Assembly (NCBI GenBank): GCA_902795955.1
Contig: CADBNJ010000256.1
Location: 1 to 8,061 of the forward strand
Direction: 5' to 3'
From: Oscillospiraceae bacterium
Lineage (GTDB): Bacteria; Bacillota; Clostridia; Saccharofermentanales; Saccharofermentanaceae
DNA length: 8,061 nt
The notes below the pieces were generated by a model, which did not search any database, had not been told where the DNA came from, and saw only the letters and a list, made by a program, of their open reading frames with translations. The position numbers and the translations under genes are program-made. Position 1 is the first letter of the stretch. The number at the start of each line of letters is the position of its first letter. Shown in pieces: positions 6,395-8,061 of this stretch.

Positions 6395-6803
6395 TCATGT
6401 AAGCAGCATCAGACCGGTAAACATTACTACTCCGGCCCAGTTGCCCGCTCCGCCGATCCTCAGAGGCAATAGCAATAATGCGACGGGAATATAATTAACA
6501 ATACATGCCCACTGCGGAAGCGAAGTCGTTCCTGTTACAACAGCAACAAAAAGAGCAACTCCCAGTGCGATAAGCCCTATGTAACAGCCGAGCATTGTGA
6601 CCGATGTATCCTTGAAGAACTTGACCACCGCTTTCCTGGCATCCTCCGTCATCCCCATGCGGACATAAAACCATTCCGCCACACCGCAGAAAACGTGATG
6701 CGCAGTACCAAATGATAAGAACACTCCAATGGAAATAAGTATTATCACCGCATATCAGATGCCCTGCAACAGCGATCAAAAACAATATCTTAACCAGGCT
6801 CAT
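6395..6803 (-). pseudogene. Disrupted multi-pass membrane protein gene (possibly DUF6796-like)
   Basis: A well-formed start exists at 6803: GGAGGG (6813 to 6808) ends 4 bases before ATG, and the frame begins MSLVKILFLIAVAGHLICGD, a hydrophobic first helix. Around 6748-6757 the sense shifts by one base to another frame. That frame continues as IILISIGVFLSFGTAHHVFC, then GVAEWFYVRMG and three more hydrophobic helices to the stop at 6395. The second frame has a TGA just upstream (around 6758-6760), so it cannot be extended back, and it has no ribosome binding site of its own at its GTG (6748). Repairing one base would give about 136 residues with four or five membrane helices. My recollection of the DUF6796 family is of a longer protein (about 230 residues) with a GD after the first helix and an AHH...EWFY block near the end. 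If so, roughly 90 middle residues were deleted as well. Family assignment is tentative; the frame break is directly visible. A sequencing error is possible. Confidence 0.6.
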
Positions 6804-6828
6804 TTGTCCCTCCGCGATCGTCTTTCTC

Positions 6829-6844
6829 GTTAGCATTAGCTAAC
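6829..6844. repeat. 16-base perfect palindrome downstream of the extended -10
   Basis: GTTAGC-ATTA-GCTAAC has 6-base perfect arms and a 4-base centre. It has no T tract on either side, so it is not a convincing terminator. It sits at the expected transcription start of the minus-strand promoter at 6852-6860, where a repressor site would be effective. It could also form a small 5' hairpin in the transcript of the disrupted gene. Confidence 0.4.
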
Positions 6845-6851
6845 CGAATTT

Positions 6852-6860
6852 ATTATATCA
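6852..6860 (-). promoter_or_regulatory. Extended -10 promoter overlapping the MATE stop codon
   Basis: TGATATAAT on the minus strand is a perfect extended -10 (TG, one base, TATAAT). Its first three bases are the TGA stop of the MATE gene. No -35 stands at 16-18 bases; a TTGACA lies only 8 bases away, which is too close. It would drive the disrupted membrane gene with a leader of about 40 bases. Confidence 0.45.
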
Positions 6861-8061
6861 CGGCATGTCAATATAGATAGTATTCTCAACCCGGCGGAAG
6901 ATCATAAATGCGATCCCCGTATTGATCACATCAGACACGAGTTGCGACCACACAAGACCTGTCAGCCCGAACAGGTAATTCATGATCAGCATGATGGGAA
7001 GGATAAGTACGAGATGCCTTATGACCGCAAGTGTGAACGATACCTCGCCCTTGCCTACGGCATTCATAAAATGCACGAAATAATTCCCGGTCACCATGAA
7101 TGGCATTGCAAGACTCCTCGCCTTCAAGAACATGGCTCCGTACTCTATCGTCAGCCCGTCCCCGATAAACATCCCGACGATCTGATGCGCAAACAGATAC
7201 ATCAAAGCCACGCATATACACGAGACGATGATTATCGTTCTTTTGGCAACTGAACCTATCTCCTTCATTCTCTCACGGTTGCCGGATCCGTAATTATACG
7301 CGATCAGCGGCACCATACCCAGACAGATTCCGATGCCGATATACATCGGAATACGTTCGATCTTCAGCACGATACCCATGGAAGCGAGCGGGATGTTGCC
7401 ATACTCCACCGTCAATTTATTAAGAGCTATCGTCACCACATCAAAGAGAAATATCGCAAACGCAGCCGGAATACCCACAGAGTACAGCGCCCCGGTATTC
7501 GCCTTCCCTATCTTCTCGATCCTCGTCGGGATGGACAGAACAGTCTTATCTTTAAGCTTAATAAACAGAATTATAAAGTAGATCATGGAGCAGACATTCG
7601 AGATCATTGTCGCGATACCCGCACCGAGAACTTCCTGCCCTTGAGGCAGGATAACGAACATGAATACAGGATCAAGGATCACATTAAGAACGCTCCCGAG
7701 ACCTACACCTATACCCGCCTGCCTTGCATAACCCGCATTGCGCAGGAGCTGCGGCATGCACATAGACAGAACCGTCGAGATACCGCCTGCCACCGATGTC
7801 ATAAGAACATACTGTCTTGCATATACTATCGTGGTATCGTCAGCGCCAAGAAAGCGCAGGATGGGATTAATAAATACTAATATCAGCAGCGAGAAAACAA
7901 GTGTGCTGACAGCAGCCACCGCCACGCTGTAGGAAGCCACCTTGCGGGCATCTTCTTCCTTCCCTTCGCCCATAAGCCTTGCCATCAGAGTGCCGCCTCC
8001 GACTCCAAAGACGTTGGACAGAGCCACTACCGCAAGATATATAGTGACAGCAAGTGACGAC
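6858..8061 (-). CDS. MATE family efflux transporter (N-terminus cut by window edge)
   Basis: This is a multidrug and toxin extrusion (MATE) family membrane antiporter, which exports cationic drugs or metabolites using a Na+ or H+ gradient. The reading frame is open to the right edge (first whole codon at 8060), so the GTG at 8027 is only an internal codon. About 400 of an expected 450 residues are visible and the first helix or so is missing. Family features are the first-lobe motif FGVGGGTLMARLMGEG with the following charged EEDARK, and the second-lobe block GIVLKIERIPMYIGIGICLG then MVPLIAYNYGSGN and RMKEIG. This is closest in style to MepA/NorM-like members of Firmicutes. Around ten hydrophobic helices are recognisable. 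It ends at TGA 6858. The broken membrane gene lies 54 bases downstream on the same strand. Substrate cannot be inferred. Confidence 0.94.
   Translation of the reverse strand, partial: SSLAVTIYLAVVALSNVFGVGGGTLMARLMGEGKEEDARKVASYSVAVAAVSTLVFSLLILVFINPILRFLGADDTTIVYARQYVLMTSVAGGISTVLSMCMPQLLRNAGYARQAGIGVGLGSVLNVILDPVFMFVILPQGQEVLGAGIATMISNVCSMIYFIILFIKLKDKTVLSIPTRIEKIGKANTGALYSVGIPAAFAIFLFDVVTIALNKLTVEYGNIPLASMGIVLKIERIPMYIGIGICLGMVPLIAYNYGSGNRERMKEIGSVAKRTIIIVSCICVALMYLFAHQIVGMFIGDGLTIEYGAMFLKARSLAMPFMVTGNYFVHFMNAVGKGEVSFTLAVIRHLVLILPIMLIMNYLFGLTGLVWSQLVSDVINTGIAFMIFRRVENTIYIDMP

Noticed and set aside
6260..6472. 70-codon plus-strand open frame after the aspartokinase
   Set aside because: It begins inside the terminator stem, has no ribosome binding site, ends inside the opposite-strand membrane gene and has no recognisable domain.

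Overview
The window looks like ordinary chromosome from a Clostridia-type Firmicute. The evidence is the gene set (Asp23/AmaP/DUF2273 next to nusB, xseA, xseB and a short-chain prenyl synthase), strong AAAGGAG-type ribosome binding sites, AT-rich sigma-A-like promoters and a YclM-like aspartokinase. Base composition by eye is about mid-40s % GC. A Lachnospiraceae-like or related gut/rumen lineage would fit, but the genus cannot be read from this sequence. There is no phage, IS, CRISPR, tRNA or rRNA signal.

Layout. On the minus strand, read right to left from about 4740 to 1, there is a dense housekeeping cluster: yqeG (HAD phosphatase), efp (elongation factor P), an Asp23/Gls24 protein, AmaP, a DUF2273 small membrane protein, nusB, xseA, xseB and the first 122 codons of ispA, which runs off the left edge. 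Spacing from asp23 to ispA is -4 to +14 bases, so these seven genes are probably one transcript. Candidate promoters lie before yqeG and before efp, and a weaker one before asp23. On the plus strand, from 4853 to 6208, a single aspartokinase gene is transcribed divergently from yqeG and ends in a textbook intrinsic terminator. On the minus strand at the right end are a broken small membrane-protein gene (6395-6803) and a MATE efflux transporter cut by the right edge.

How the genes work together. Asp23, AmaP and DUF2273 form a membrane-anchored Asp23 module. AmaP carries its own Asp23-like domain and holds Asp23 at the membrane; the DUF2273 protein is the usual third member. NusB (rRNA antitermination), EF-P (rescue of polyproline stalls), exonuclease VII (XseA+XseB) and IspA (isoprenoid precursor synthesis) are housekeeping functions often found together in Clostridia. 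They are not one pathway. The aspartokinase opens the lysine/threonine/methionine branch and stands alone under its own promoter.

I did not find a convincing new system. The points most worth a second look are a perfect 17-base palindrome inside the aspartokinase promoter, a thrombospondin-type-3-like calcium-loop motif in the acidic tail of Asp23, the disrupted membrane-protein gene, and an extended -10 promoter that reuses the MATE stop codon and is followed by a second perfect palindrome.
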